Assembly: GCA_030765665.1 (NCBI GenBank)
Contig: JAVCCD010000085.1
Coordinates: forward strand, 1 to 24,717
From: Candidatus Tenebribacter mawsonii
Lineage (GTDB): Bacteria; Cloacimonadota; Cloacimonadia; Cloacimonadales; TCS61
Length of the DNA: 24,717 nucleotides
Reading direction: 5' to 3'
Position 1 is the stretch's first letter. Each line of letters starts with the position of its first letter. The notes under the pieces were generated by a model. It made no database searches. It was not told the DNA's origin and was given only the letters and a program-made list of their open reading frames with translations. Shown one piece after another: positions 1 through 7,191 of the stretch. Position numbers and translations under genes: made by a program.

Positions 1-263
1 AGTTTTTCTTTATCTATGATGAAGAAACTAAAGAAATTGAAACTTATGATAATCGTGCAATCTCAAATGAAGCACATGGAGCCGGACCAAAAACAGCTCA
101 AAAGATGGCTGAATTTGGAGTGAGTGTACTAATAACAGGCAACGGACCGGGTGGAAATGCGGCAGCGGTTGTCACTCAAACAGGTACAAAAGTATTTGTA
201 GGTGCAGGAGATATGACAGTAAAAGAAGCTTATGATGCTTATAAAGCTGGTGAGTTAAAATAA
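1..263 (+). CDS. NifX/NifB-family (dinitrogenase Fe-Mo cofactor-type) protein, 3' end only
   Basis: The frame is open from base 3 to the TAA at 261-263 and enters from outside the window, so only the last 86 residues are seen. It contains an 'EAHGAGPKTAQKMAEFGV' helix, a 'ITGNGPGGNAAAV' turn and a 'GDMTVKEAYDAYKAGELK' tail. This is the pattern of the small stand-alone NifX/NifB C-terminal domain (PF02579, MTH1175-like). Members of this family bind iron-sulfur or FeMo-cofactor precursors. Stand-alone members are common in anaerobes without nitrogenase, where their role is unclear. A second member of the family follows at 328, so the two may act together. A hairpin with a T-run follows the stop codon. 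The family call is confident; the cellular role is not known. Confidence 0.8.
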   Translation, partial: FFFIYDEETKEIETYDNRAISNEAHGAGPKTAQKMAEFGVSVLITGNGPGGNAAAVVTQTGTKVFVGAGDMTVKEAYDAYKAGELK

Positions 264-278
264 TCATTACATAATTTG

Positions 279-314
279 AACTTCCGAAGTTTCTAAAAAT
301 TTCGGAAGTTTTTC
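279..314 (+). terminator. Rho-independent terminator-like hairpin between two NifX-like genes
   Basis: AACTTCCGAA (279-288) pairs perfectly with TTCGGAAGTT (301-310) over 10 bp. The loop is 12 nt and the stem runs straight into a T-rich stretch (309-313). It ends only about 4 nt before the ribosome-binding site of the gene that starts at 328. It could therefore be a leaky internal terminator or attenuator rather than a full operon end, because there is no room for a promoter between it and that gene. Confidence 0.8.
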
Positions 315-327
315 TTTGGAGAATAAA

Positions 328-720
328 ATGAAAAAAATAAAAGTAGCTTTTGCCACAGATGACGGTAAAACCTTTATGAGTCGTCATTTTGGTGACGCAG
401 ACTATTATGATATATACACAGTAGATGATGAACAGGCGGACTTTATCAAGAGGATTTCTAATACAGTTGATGAAGAGGAAGAAGTACATGCCGATCCTAA
501 AAAAGCAAAAGGAATTGCAAGCTTGCTTCTTGAGGAGAATGTATCAATTGTAGTTTCAAAAATTTTCGGTCCCAATATCAAGCGAATTAAGAAAAAATTT
601 GTTTGCGTAATAGTCAAAGAAGAAGAGATAGAAGACGGAATTCACAAGATTTGTGAAAACATCGAAAAAATTTATAATGAATGGGAAAAAGGAGCTGAAA
701 GACAGCATTTGAGTCTTTAA
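328..720 (+). CDS. Small NifX/NifB-like (PF02579-type) protein
   Basis: This 130-residue protein opens with 'KVAFATDDGKTFMSRHFGDADYY', the β-strand and 'HFG.A..F' signature of the dinitrogenase iron-molybdenum cofactor (NifX/NifB C-terminal) fold. The later 'LLLEENVSIVVSKIFGPNIKRI' matches the strand and glycine turn of that fold. I place the start at ATG 328, preceded by GGAG at 318-321. An in-frame TTG at 316 overlaps this Shine-Dalgarno sequence and is unlikely to be used. The C-terminal 50 residues are charged and not diagnostic. It is the first gene of a nine-gene run, 10 nt ahead of a flavoprotein gene. The family is supposed to bind Fe-S or metal clusters; its role in this operon is inferred only as metal-cluster or redox related. 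Confidence 0.75.
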   Translation: MKKIKVAFATDDGKTFMSRHFGDADYYDIYTVDDEQADFIKRISNTVDEEEEVHADPKKAKGIASLLLEENVSIVVSKIFGPNIKRIKKKFVCVIVKEEEIEDGIHKICENIEKIYNEWEKGAERQHLSL

Positions 721-730
721 AATAATTATT

Positions 731-2104
731 GTGAAAAATATAAAGAATAAATATGGCATCATTGTGGTTGGTGGTGGACCAGCAGGGATCACTTTAGCAA
801 AAATGCTTGGAAAGAAAAAGAGTGTGGCAATCATTCGGTCGGAAGATTATAGCATGATTTATTGTGCCATGCCCTATGCAGTGGAGGGATTATTCCCAGT
901 TGAAAAAACATTTAAAAAAGATACACTGGTAACTGATGCAGGAGCTGATCTAATCCGTGCGACGGTGTCTAATGTAGATTTTGAAAACAAAAAGATCCAA
1001 TTAGATGATGATAGTAATTTGAGTTATGAAAAATTAATTATAGCTACGGGTGCATCCCCCTTCATCCCACCGATCAAAGGAACTGGTCTAACCGGTGTTA
1101 CAGGATTTAAAACCGAAACCGATATGCGAAATATTATGGGTTATATTGAAGAAGGGGTAAAGAATGTGATTGTGGTTGGTGCAGGTGCAATTGGTGTCGA
1201 ACTGGCTCTTTCCTTGAATAAAAAAGGGCTGAAAGTGCATTTGGTAGATATGGTCGGTTCTTTGCTTCCTAATATGGTTGATTCAGAAATGGCAGTATCA
1301 ATCCAGCAGGAATTAGTTCGATCCGGTGTAAATTTGCACCTCAATGCAAAAGTAGTTGAACTTCATGGCAAAGAATTTATAAAACATACTATATTGGATA
1401 ATGGGGACAAAATACACTTTGACGATATAGAGAATTGCAATATAACCAGTAAAGAATCATTTTCTGGAATTGTTGTATTTGCTACGGGAATGAAACCGGA
1501 AATCTCTCTTTTCCAAGAGAGTAAATTAGAAATTGATCGAGATGGAATTGTTGTTAACCAAAAAATGGAAACCAATCTACCAGATGTTTATGCAGTTGGT
1601 GATTGTACACAATTCTACAATGGAATTACGAAAAAAACTTATTCCGGGAAATTAGCTACAAATGCAGTGCCAATGGCAAAGACATTAGGATTCAATCTAT
1701 TAGGACAAGAAAGGAAATATCAGGGTTTTTATAATGGTGCAGCTACAAAAGTAGGAAAATATTACATTGGCGGGACCGGCTTATCTGAAAGAATTGCAAA
1801 AGATCACGGGATAGAAACAATTTGTGGTTATAGTGAAGTTACCACAAAATTTCCAATCATGCCGGGAGCAAAAAGAATTCATCTGAAATTGATCGCTGAG
1901 AAAGAAACAAAAAGAATATTTGGAGCGCAGATTGTTAGCGAAGAACCCGTTACAGATAAAATCGATCTATTAACTCTTGCCATTCAGAATAATTTTGCAG
2001 CGGAGCAGTTAACTAAACTTAGTTATTCAGCCCAGCCATATCAAAGCTTCTACCCTGCAGCGAACTTGATCGTATTGGCTGCTGAAGATGTGCTGAAAAA
2101 GTGA
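731..2104 (+). CDS. FAD-dependent pyridine nucleotide-disulfide oxidoreductase, CoA-disulfide reductase/NADH oxidase type (first copy)
   Basis: The protein has 457 residues. It carries an N-terminal FAD Rossmann motif (VVGGGPAG, about 12-19), a single redox-type cysteine (C45 in 'YCAMPY'), an 'ATGASP' motif (105-110), a second NAD(P)H Rossmann motif (VVGAGAIGVE, 148-157), the FAD-binding 'VYAVGDC' (286-292) and a C-terminal dimerisation domain ending 'YSAQPYQSFYPAANL'. This is the one-cysteine branch of the disulfide reductase superfamily, which holds CoA-disulfide reductase, NADH oxidase/peroxidase and NADH-dependent persulfide reductase. The residue after the cysteine is Ala, where Gly is usual in my recollection. 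The GTG start at 731 has a weak ribosome-binding site, but no later start keeps the FAD motif. It lies 10 nt after the NifX-like gene and 7 nt before the next gene. A second paralogue ends the same run of genes. The substrate is unknown. Confidence 0.85.
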   Translation: MKNIKNKYGIIVVGGGPAGITLAKMLGKKKSVAIIRSEDYSMIYCAMPYAVEGLFPVEKTFKKDTLVTDAGADLIRATVSNVDFENKKIQLDDDSNLSYEKLIIATGASPFIPPIKGTGLTGVTGFKTETDMRNIMGYIEEGVKNVIVVGAGAIGVELALSLNKKGLKVHLVDMVGSLLPNMVDSEMAVSIQQELVRSGVNLHLNAKVVELHGKEFIKHTILDNGDKIHFDDIENCNITSKESFSGIVVFATGMKPEISLFQESKLEIDRDGIVVNQKMETNLPDVYAVGDCTQFYNGITKKTYSGKLATNAVPMAKTLGFNLLGQERKYQGFYNGAATKVGKYYIGGTGLSERIAKDHGIETICGYSEVTTKFPIMPGAKRIHLKLIAEKETKRIFGAQIVSEEPVTDKIDLLTLAIQNNFAAEQLTKLSYSAQPYQSFYPAANLIVLAAEDVLKK

Positions 2105-2111
2105 GAGTAAC

Positions 2112-2522
2112 ATGAAAATATTGATGATATTTGCGAATAGTTTTACATTCAAAACTACAACCAAGACGCTGGAAGATTTTCCTGAGATAGATAAGCAGGA
2201 AAACATTGAAAAAGCACTGATCGGTTTTATTCATGTAGAAGAAAAAGATGCAGAGAATGCAGCAAAATCGGTAACTAAACTGATAAAGAACTTAAAATGG
2301 GCAGCCAATAAGAACAATACAAAGCAAATAATACTGCATTCTTTTGCTCATCTTTCTACAAGTAATGCCGATCCAGGTTTTACAAAAGAGATCTTTGATA
2401 TGGCAGAATTGAGGTTGTTAAATGCAGATTTTGTAGTTAGACAAACACCTTTTGGTTATTTCTTGGATCTGAATCTGGACGCACCAGGCTATTCGCAGGC
2501 AAGGATCTTCAAAGAATTTTAG
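2112..2522 (+). CDS. Free-standing archaeal-type threonyl-tRNA synthetase editing-domain protein
   Basis: This 136-residue protein resembles the N-terminal editing domain of archaeal ThrRS (PF08915, a D-aminoacyl-tRNA-deacylase-like fold). It has an N-terminal 'MKILMIFANSF' strand, 'ALIGFIHVEEKD' (35-46), the conserved 'ILHSFAHLSTSNADP' (74-88) and 'QTPFGYFLDL' (111-120). In archaea this domain removes serine mischarged onto tRNA-Thr. Here it is alone, without a synthetase body. The position that I align with the archaeal catalytic lysine (after the 'PFGWY' motif) is Leu118, and the C-terminal KGHPLAE-like motif is replaced by 'APGYSQARIF'. The protein contains no cysteine at all. The ATG start follows the flavoprotein stop by 7 nt. 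The family is fairly sure; editing activity is uncertain, and a different role for this bacterial subgroup is possible. Confidence 0.75.
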   Translation: MKILMIFANSFTFKTTTKTLEDFPEIDKQENIEKALIGFIHVEEKDAENAAKSVTKLIKNLKWAANKNNTKQIILHSFAHLSTSNADPGFTKEIFDMAELRLLNADFVVRQTPFGYFLDLNLDAPGYSQARIFKEF

Positions 2523-2526
2523 AATT

Positions 2527-3753
2527 ATGAGTTTTGCATTAAACGAAAAAGTGTCAAAATTAAACTTTAGAGCATTCATCTGGCACGGAATTTTTCTTTC
2601 ACTTGCCTCCAATTTTATGGATATCCATACCATTATTCCTTCAATGCTCATAAACGCGGGCGGCGGAGCGATCTTATTGGGACTTCTTACCACGATGATG
2701 GTGGGAGGATCAGGTTTAATGCAAATTGTTTTTGCTAGTTTTTTATCTAATAAGAAACAAAAGAAAAGACCACTAATAGAAGCAATTAGCCTAAGAGTAA
2801 CTGCGCTGTTATTGTTAGCTCTACTTCTTTTCATGTCGAATACAATAAGCAATAGTTTGCTGATCCTGTTTATTTTTATTCTAATTTCGATCTTCTCATT
2901 CAGTGGCTCTTTTGCTAGTATTTCTTACACTGATATTATGGGTAAATCAATTTTAGATAATAAGCGTAAACAATTTTTCTCTTTAAAACAGGTAATCAGC
3001 AGTATTGGGATATTTGCTTCGGTTATCATTGTTCGAATGTTGCTTAAGCGTTTTTCATATCCTGTTAATTATGGAATATTACTATTAACTGCGGGAATAC
3101 TGTTATTCATAGCTTCTTTAGGATTTTGGAAGATCAAAGAAATCAGTGTTGAAGTAAAAAAGAAACATAGTTTTTTAGAATTCTTTAAAATGATTCCACA
3201 GGAAATTTCGCAAAATTCCAATCTGAAGAATTATTTGTTTATCATAAATTTTATAGGTCTTGGCTTCAGTTTCATTCCCTTTATGATATTATTTGCGAAG
3301 AAAAATTTTGAATTAAGTGCAGCCTTAATTGGGAATATTCTTCTATTTAAAATAATTGGAATGTTGGTAACAAGCCTGATACTCTATAAGAGGTCAAAGC
3401 ATTTTGAATACAAAAAACTATTATATCTTAGTTTTGTTTTAGGCGCATTTCTTCCTATTTTAAGCTTGATATTTAGTAATAACTATTTGGCATATCAATT
3501 GATTTTTATTCTTGCAGGAGTTTTTATTACAGCTTCTGGAATTGCCAGAAATGGAATTTTAGTAGAAATATCAAGTAATGAGAATCGGGCAATTTACGCA
3601 GGTATCTCTGGTGCTGGAAGTGTTCTACCAACGATCTTCCCCCTTGTGGCCGGCGTTTTAATATCTGTTTTTGGATATTATATTACATTTATTGTTGTCT
3701 CTTTAATCGTTTCTTTAAGCTTTGTCTTTATAAGAAAATTAAAATGCAGATAA
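2527..3753 (+). CDS. Major facilitator superfamily transporter (first copy)
   Basis: The product is a 408-residue, very hydrophobic protein with about 12 predicted membrane segments in two halves, separated by a charged loop ('KIKEISVEVKKKHSFLEFFK', near 200-220). Its length and layout are those of an MFS permease. The N-terminal segment contains 'FLSLASNFMDIHTIIPSML' and a Gly-rich loop ('GGGAILLGLLTTMMVGGSG'). The C-terminal half has 'FITASGIARNGILVEIS' followed by 'AIYAGISGAGSVLPTIFPLVAGV', typical of MFS segments 10 and 11. No substrate motif is recognisable. The start lies 4 nt after the preceding stop and the ribosome-binding site is poor, so translational coupling is likely. Two MFS genes occur in this run, which suggests export or import of the compound handled by the cluster. 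Confidence 0.8.
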   Translation: MSFALNEKVSKLNFRAFIWHGIFLSLASNFMDIHTIIPSMLINAGGGAILLGLLTTMMVGGSGLMQIVFASFLSNKKQKKRPLIEAISLRVTALLLLALLLFMSNTISNSLLILFIFILISIFSFSGSFASISYTDIMGKSILDNKRKQFFSLKQVISSIGIFASVIIVRMLLKRFSYPVNYGILLLTAGILLFIASLGFWKIKEISVEVKKKHSFLEFFKMIPQEISQNSNLKNYLFIINFIGLGFSFIPFMILFAKKNFELSAALIGNILLFKIIGMLVTSLILYKRSKHFEYKKLLYLSFVLGAFLPILSLIFSNNYLAYQLIFILAGVFITASGIARNGILVEISSNENRAIYAGISGAGSVLPTIFPLVAGVLISVFGYYITFIVVSLIVSLSFVFIRKLKCR

Positions 3754-3767
3754 TGTGGAGTTAAAAT

Positions 3768-4424
3768 ATGAATAAATTATATCCTGATTCCAAAGTAGAA
3801 ATCCAAGGTTTTACTGCAAAATTTTACGACAATATGATTAATCTTCTATCGTTTGGAAGTTATACTCGTTTCATTAATAATGCAATCAACTCAATGAATA
3901 TTACATCAAATGATAAAATCCTGGATTTCGGTGCCGGAACTGGAAGGAATGCCCTTCTAATGAATAATTGCCTCTCTGAAGAAGGTGAAATTCTCGGATT
4001 GGAAATCTCTGAATTGATGATTGCTCAATTTAAATACAAAACTAAAACTTTGAACAATCTCGATATAAAAAATCAACGAATTGATCAACCCTTTGAGCTT
4101 GAGAAAAAATATGACAAAGTCTTTATTTCTTTTGTACTACACGGTTTTCCTTTTGATGTTCAAAAACAAATAATCCAAAATGCTTACAATGCTTTAAAAA
4201 AAGATGGTGAATTTATTATCCTTGATTTTAATGAATTTATTACTGATAAAACTCCGCTTTATTTTAGAATTCCTTTTAAAATAGTTGAATGCAAATATGC
4301 TTTTGAATATGTAGAAAGAGATTGGAAACAAATCTTATCTGAATTTGGTTTTGGAGATTTCCAAGAAAAATCATTTTTAAAGAAACATCTTCGATTATTG
4401 AAAGCAAAAAAACTAAATAAATAA
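3768..4424 (+). CDS. Class I SAM-dependent methyltransferase
   Basis: This 218-residue protein has motif I 'ILDFGAGTGRN' (51-61), the motif II acidic residue in 'ILGLEIS' (E79), 'YDKVFISFVLHGFP' at motif IV (about 115-128) and 'LKKDGEFIILDF' at the post-motif strand. This is a compact UbiE/Methyltransf_11-type Rossmann methyltransferase without an extra substrate domain. The N-terminus ('SKVEIQGFTAKFYDNMINL') may form the substrate lid. There is no cysteine set of the kind used by arsenite methyltransferase ArsM; C68 and C174 are the only ones I noted. The neighbouring ArsP_2-type exporter therefore does not by itself make it an arsenic methylase. GGAG lies at a good distance before ATG 3768. 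The substrate is unknown. Confidence 0.82.
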   Translation: MNKLYPDSKVEIQGFTAKFYDNMINLLSFGSYTRFINNAINSMNITSNDKILDFGAGTGRNALLMNNCLSEEGEILGLEISELMIAQFKYKTKTLNNLDIKNQRIDQPFELEKKYDKVFISFVLHGFPFDVQKQIIQNAYNALKKDGEFIILDFNEFITDKTPLYFRIPFKIVECKYAFEYVERDWKQILSEFGFGDFQEKSFLKKHLRLLKAKKLNK

Positions 4425-4439
4425 AAATTTGGATGAAAA

Positions 4440-5468
4440 ATGAAAATTATATTTGAAGTGTTTAAACATGCGTTAATGATTACGGGCTTTGTGTTTGTAA
4501 TGATGCTTATTATTGAGTATATCAATGTTCAAACCAAGGGTATGTGGCAAAATGTTCTTTCAGAATCCAAATGGAAACAGTATTTTCTAGCTGCTTTTTT
4601 AGGTTCAATTCCTGGGTGTTTAGGAGCATTTACGGCCGTCACATTATTTTCTCACCGCATAATCTCTTTTGGGGCGGTAGTAACTGCAATGATAGCAACC
4701 AGTGGAGATGAAGCTTTTATAATGCTGGCGATGTTCCCGCAAAAAGCAATTTTACTAATGGCACTTATTTTTGTTATTGGAATCATTGCTGGTTTTATCA
4801 CAGATAAGGTTGTACCCTCAAAATATTTTGAAACAAAATTTGCTCACAACAAACTTCCAATTCACGAAGAAGAAAAATGTGATTGTTTCCCTCGTGGTAA
4901 TCTCTTCTCAAATATTAAAAAAACATCAATTCCTCGAATTTTAATGATCGTAATTGTTATAATGTTTTTATTAGGAATTTTTTTTGGAGAAATCGGTCCA
5001 GAAAATTGGACTTGGGTAAGAGTAACAATAATCATCACGTCATTAATTGCTATATTCATAGTAATCACAGTACCCGAGCACTTTTTAGAAGAGCATCTCT
5101 GGAGTCATATTGTAAAAGTTCATATTCCCAAAATATTTTTATGGACTTTGGGCACACTACTTGCAGTTCATATTCTACTTGAATTTATTAATATAAACAG
5201 TTGGATAGCAAGTAACATGTTTATTATTTTAGCAATAGCATTGATTGTAGGGATAATTCCAGAATCAGGTCCACATCTTGTTTTCGTTACATTATTTGCC
5301 TCGGGAACTATCCCGTTCAGTATTTTATTAGCAAGTTCAATCGTGCAGGATGGACACGGTATGCTGCCGATGTTGGCAGAATCCAAAAAAGGATTTTTTT
5401 CAGTGAAAGGGATTAATATTATTGTTGGTGCAATCGTAGGAATAATTGGTTTATTATTAGGATTTTAA
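4440..5468 (+). CDS. ArsP_2-type (PF11449) putative heavy-metal/arsenic exporter, 10-TM family
   Basis: The 342-residue membrane protein has two related halves. 'GSIPGCLGAF…VTLF…FGAVVTAMIATSGDEAFIML' (55-97) resembles 'GIIPESGPHLVFVTLF…FSILLASSIVQDGHGMLPML' (271-312), a pseudo-repeat expected of an inverted-topology transporter. A hydrophilic central loop (about 130-163) carries 'HEEEKCDC' (142-149), a plausible metal-binding cluster. Families of this type are annotated as arsenic efflux or putative manganese transporters; direct biochemical proof is thin. It sits 15 nt after the methyltransferase gene and 83 nt before the next gene, the widest gap in the run. The family call is good, but the transported ion is not known. 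Confidence 0.75.
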   Translation: MKIIFEVFKHALMITGFVFVMMLIIEYINVQTKGMWQNVLSESKWKQYFLAAFLGSIPGCLGAFTAVTLFSHRIISFGAVVTAMIATSGDEAFIMLAMFPQKAILLMALIFVIGIIAGFITDKVVPSKYFETKFAHNKLPIHEEEKCDCFPRGNLFSNIKKTSIPRILMIVIVIMFLLGIFFGEIGPENWTWVRVTIIITSLIAIFIVITVPEHFLEEHLWSHIVKVHIPKIFLWTLGTLLAVHILLEFININSWIASNMFIILAIALIVGIIPESGPHLVFVTLFASGTIPFSILLASSIVQDGHGMLPMLAESKKGFFSVKGINIIVGAIVGIIGLLLGF

Positions 5469-5473
5469 CAAAT

Positions 5474-5533
5474 ACTCGCAAAATACGCCAAAAATGCGAG
5501 AGGAAGAAATCGAAGTTTTTGTGTGTTTAGTGA
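5474..5533. repeat. Imperfect inverted repeat, possible small interspersed element
   Basis: CTCGCA (5475-5480) and TGCGAG (5495-5500) form a perfect 6-bp hairpin. On a larger scale the left arm (5475-5494, CTCGCAAAATACGCCAAAAA) is imperfectly complementary to the right arm near 5516-5534 (TTTTTGTGTGTTTAGTGAG). This fills most of the 83-nt gap before the small membrane protein. It resembles 'CACGAAATACACGAAA' type intergenic repeats found in many environmental bacteria. No second copy is visible in the window. Confidence 0.4.
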
Positions 5534-5551
5534 GGAAAAGAGGAGAAAATT

Positions 5552-5998
5552 ATGGAATACAAGAAATATCAGGAAAGAGAGTTATCAAGTATTCTTTCCA
5601 TTCCGTTTATATGGGGAATGCTTATTTTTTTTATTATTTTTGATATCGGTTTAGAAATTTATCATCAAATCAGTTTCAGAATTTTTAGATTACCAATTAT
5701 AGATAGAAGTAAATATATTAAAATCGACAGACATAAACTGAATTATTTATCATTCCCTGATAAGATGAGATGTATGTATTGCGGTTATGCTAACGGTGTG
5801 CTGGCTTATGCGGTAAGGATAACAGGCGATACAGAAGAATATTGGTGTGCTATCAAACACGAGAAAGACGATAATTTTGTAGAACCTCCTCACCAAAAAG
5901 ATTTTGTGGATTTTGGTGATGAAACAGAATTAGTAAATAGATTTAAAAATGATAAAAAAATATTATCCACAATGGGCACAGATAAACACAGATATTAA
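5552..5998 (+). CDS. Small membrane-anchored protein with a CxxC…CxxxH cluster, function unknown
   Basis: The protein has 148 residues. A hydrophobic segment at about 12-34 (SILSIPFIWGMLIFFIIFDIG) is a single N-terminal membrane anchor. The soluble part carries 'YIKIDRHKLNYLSFPDKM' and then C74, C77 ('CMYCGYANG'), C99 ('YWCAIKH') and H103, a likely zinc-ribbon or Fe-S type metal site. I recognise this sequence type as a recurrent conserved hypothetical protein but know no function. The start is supported by AGGAG just upstream. The last residues ('STMGTDKHRY') are encoded by a repeat-like sequence and are probably not part of the ancestral protein. Its place between a metal-exporter-like gene and an MFS gene supports a role tied to metal or thiol handling, by inference only. 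Confidence 0.7.
   Translation: MEYKKYQERELSSILSIPFIWGMLIFFIIFDIGLEIYHQISFRIFRLPIIDRSKYIKIDRHKLNYLSFPDKMRCMYCGYANGVLAYAVRITGDTEEYWCAIKHEKDDNFVEPPHQKDFVDFGDETELVNRFKNDKKILSTMGTDKHRY
5964..5995. repeat. Short direct-repeat element forming the 3' end of the preceding gene
   Basis: CACAGATA occurs at 5977-5984 and again at 5987-5994 with a 10-bp period, preceded by 'ATCCACAATGGG'. The whole resembles the widespread intergenic repeat of the form 'CCACAGATGGACACAGATAAACACAGAT'. It overlaps the final codons and stop region of the small membrane protein gene, so its insertion probably replaced the original C-terminus. Only one copy lies in this window. Confidence 0.55.
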
Positions 5999-6003
5999 AT
6001 ATT

Positions 6004-7191
6004 ATGAAAAAAAAGAAAAAGAATGAATTTCAATTTGGGAATGTACTAACTGTTTCTTTAGCACATCTATCACACGATATCTACTCTGCCTTTTTAGCAC
6101 CACTTCTTCCCCTCCTTATTTCAAAGTTAGGTATTTCACTTTCTATGGCAGGACTTCTGGATGTAACCAGAAAACTTCCTTCGCTTTTTAATCCATTTGT
6201 AGGTTTGATAGCAGATCGAATTTGTGTAAGATATTTTATTATTCTTACTCCAGCAATCACTGGAATAGCTATGAGCTTATTGGGTGCAGCTCCTAGTTAT
6301 CCAATTCTGCTAATTTTATTATTTGTAGCTGGAATCAGTAATACACTTTTCCATGTTCCTTCACCGGTTATGATAAAGCATGTTTCAGCAGATCAAACAG
6401 GAAAGGGAATGAGCTATTACATGCTGGGTGGTGAACTTGCCAGAACTCTGGGGCCACTTTTAATAACAGCAGCAATTTCATGGTGGGGATTGGAAGGTTC
6501 CTGGCGTGTAATGCCATTAGGAATTATTGCATCCATTATTCTTTATATTAAGCTAAAGAATATTAGTATCAATAAGGATTTCCAGAGAAAGAAGAAAAAA
6601 ACTGGAGCAGGGGAAACATTTAAAAAATTAATACCCTTTTTTGTAATAATTTTCGGGATTACTATCTTCAGAGCAGCAATGAAATTGGCACTCACACTCT
6701 ACCTTCCAACATTCCTAACTCAACAGGGAAACACATTATGGATAGCAGGAATTTCACTCGCAATATTACAATTTTCAGGAGCAATCGGTACTTTCTTTGC
6801 CGGTCCTATTTCGGATAAATTTGGTAGAAAAAATATACTGCTTATAACATCAATTGTTAATCCCATCTTAATGTGGATATTCATTTCCTCAAATGGTAGC
6901 TTCATGATCCCGCTCTTAATTGTGATGGGATTTTTTCTTTTTGCTTCCGGTCCGGTTTTGCTGGCACTTGTTCAAGATACTGATTCCGAACATCCTTCTT
7001 TTGTTAATGGAATTTATATGACAATAAGTTTCGGAGTTAGCTCACTTATGGTTTTATTGATCGGCTTTCTGGGTGATAGTTTTGGATTAATAATAACTTA
7101 TAAAATCTGTGCTATTATCTCAATCGCCTCAATTCCGTTTATTTTAATGCTAAATAAAAAAAATAGTGGAGTTCAAAATGAAAAAGTATGA
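6004..7191 (+). CDS. Major facilitator superfamily transporter, fosmidomycin-resistance (Fsr)-like
   Basis: The 395-residue protein has about 12 membrane segments. The first segment, 'VSLAHLSHDIYSAFLAPLLPLL', followed by 'LGISLSMAGLLDVTRKLPS', closely follows the Fsr/drug-efflux MFS pattern. 'GISNTLFHVPSPVMIKHVS' and 'GKGMSYYMLGGELARTLGPL' correspond to segments 4 and 5 of that subfamily. 'GPISDKFGRKNILL' (about 262-275) is the MFS loop motif repeated in the C-terminal half. Fsr-like proteins export diverse small molecules, and the name does not prove fosmidomycin transport. This genome does use the MEP pathway (ispD and ispF nearby), which is the target of fosmidomycin, but those genes are in a different transcription unit. 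The gene starts 5 nt after the preceding stop and overlaps the next start. Confidence 0.82.
   Translation: MKKKKKNEFQFGNVLTVSLAHLSHDIYSAFLAPLLPLLISKLGISLSMAGLLDVTRKLPSLFNPFVGLIADRICVRYFIILTPAITGIAMSLLGAAPSYPILLILLFVAGISNTLFHVPSPVMIKHVSADQTGKGMSYYMLGGELARTLGPLLITAAISWWGLEGSWRVMPLGIIASIILYIKLKNISINKDFQRKKKKTGAGETFKKLIPFFVIIFGITIFRAAMKLALTLYLPTFLTQQGNTLWIAGISLAILQFSGAIGTFFAGPISDKFGRKNILLITSIVNPILMWIFISSNGSFMIPLLIVMGFFLFASGPVLLALVQDTDSEHPSFVNGIYMTISFGVSSLMVLLIGFLGDSFGLIITYKICAIISIASIPFILMLNKKNSGVQNEKV

Noticed and set aside
316..330. TTG start giving a 134-residue NifX-like protein
   Set aside because: The TTG is part of the TTGGAG ribosome-binding region; ATG 328 has the correct spacing to GGAG and begins at the conserved first strand.
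3768..4424. Assigning the methyltransferase as arsenite methyltransferase ArsM
   Set aside because: It lacks the conserved cysteine set of ArsM; closeness to an ArsP_2-type gene is not enough.
7166..7180. GTG start for the second flavoprotein
   Set aside because: GTGGAG at this place is the Shine-Dalgarno for ATG 7178, which starts right at the canonical MKKYDVIIIGGG N-terminus.
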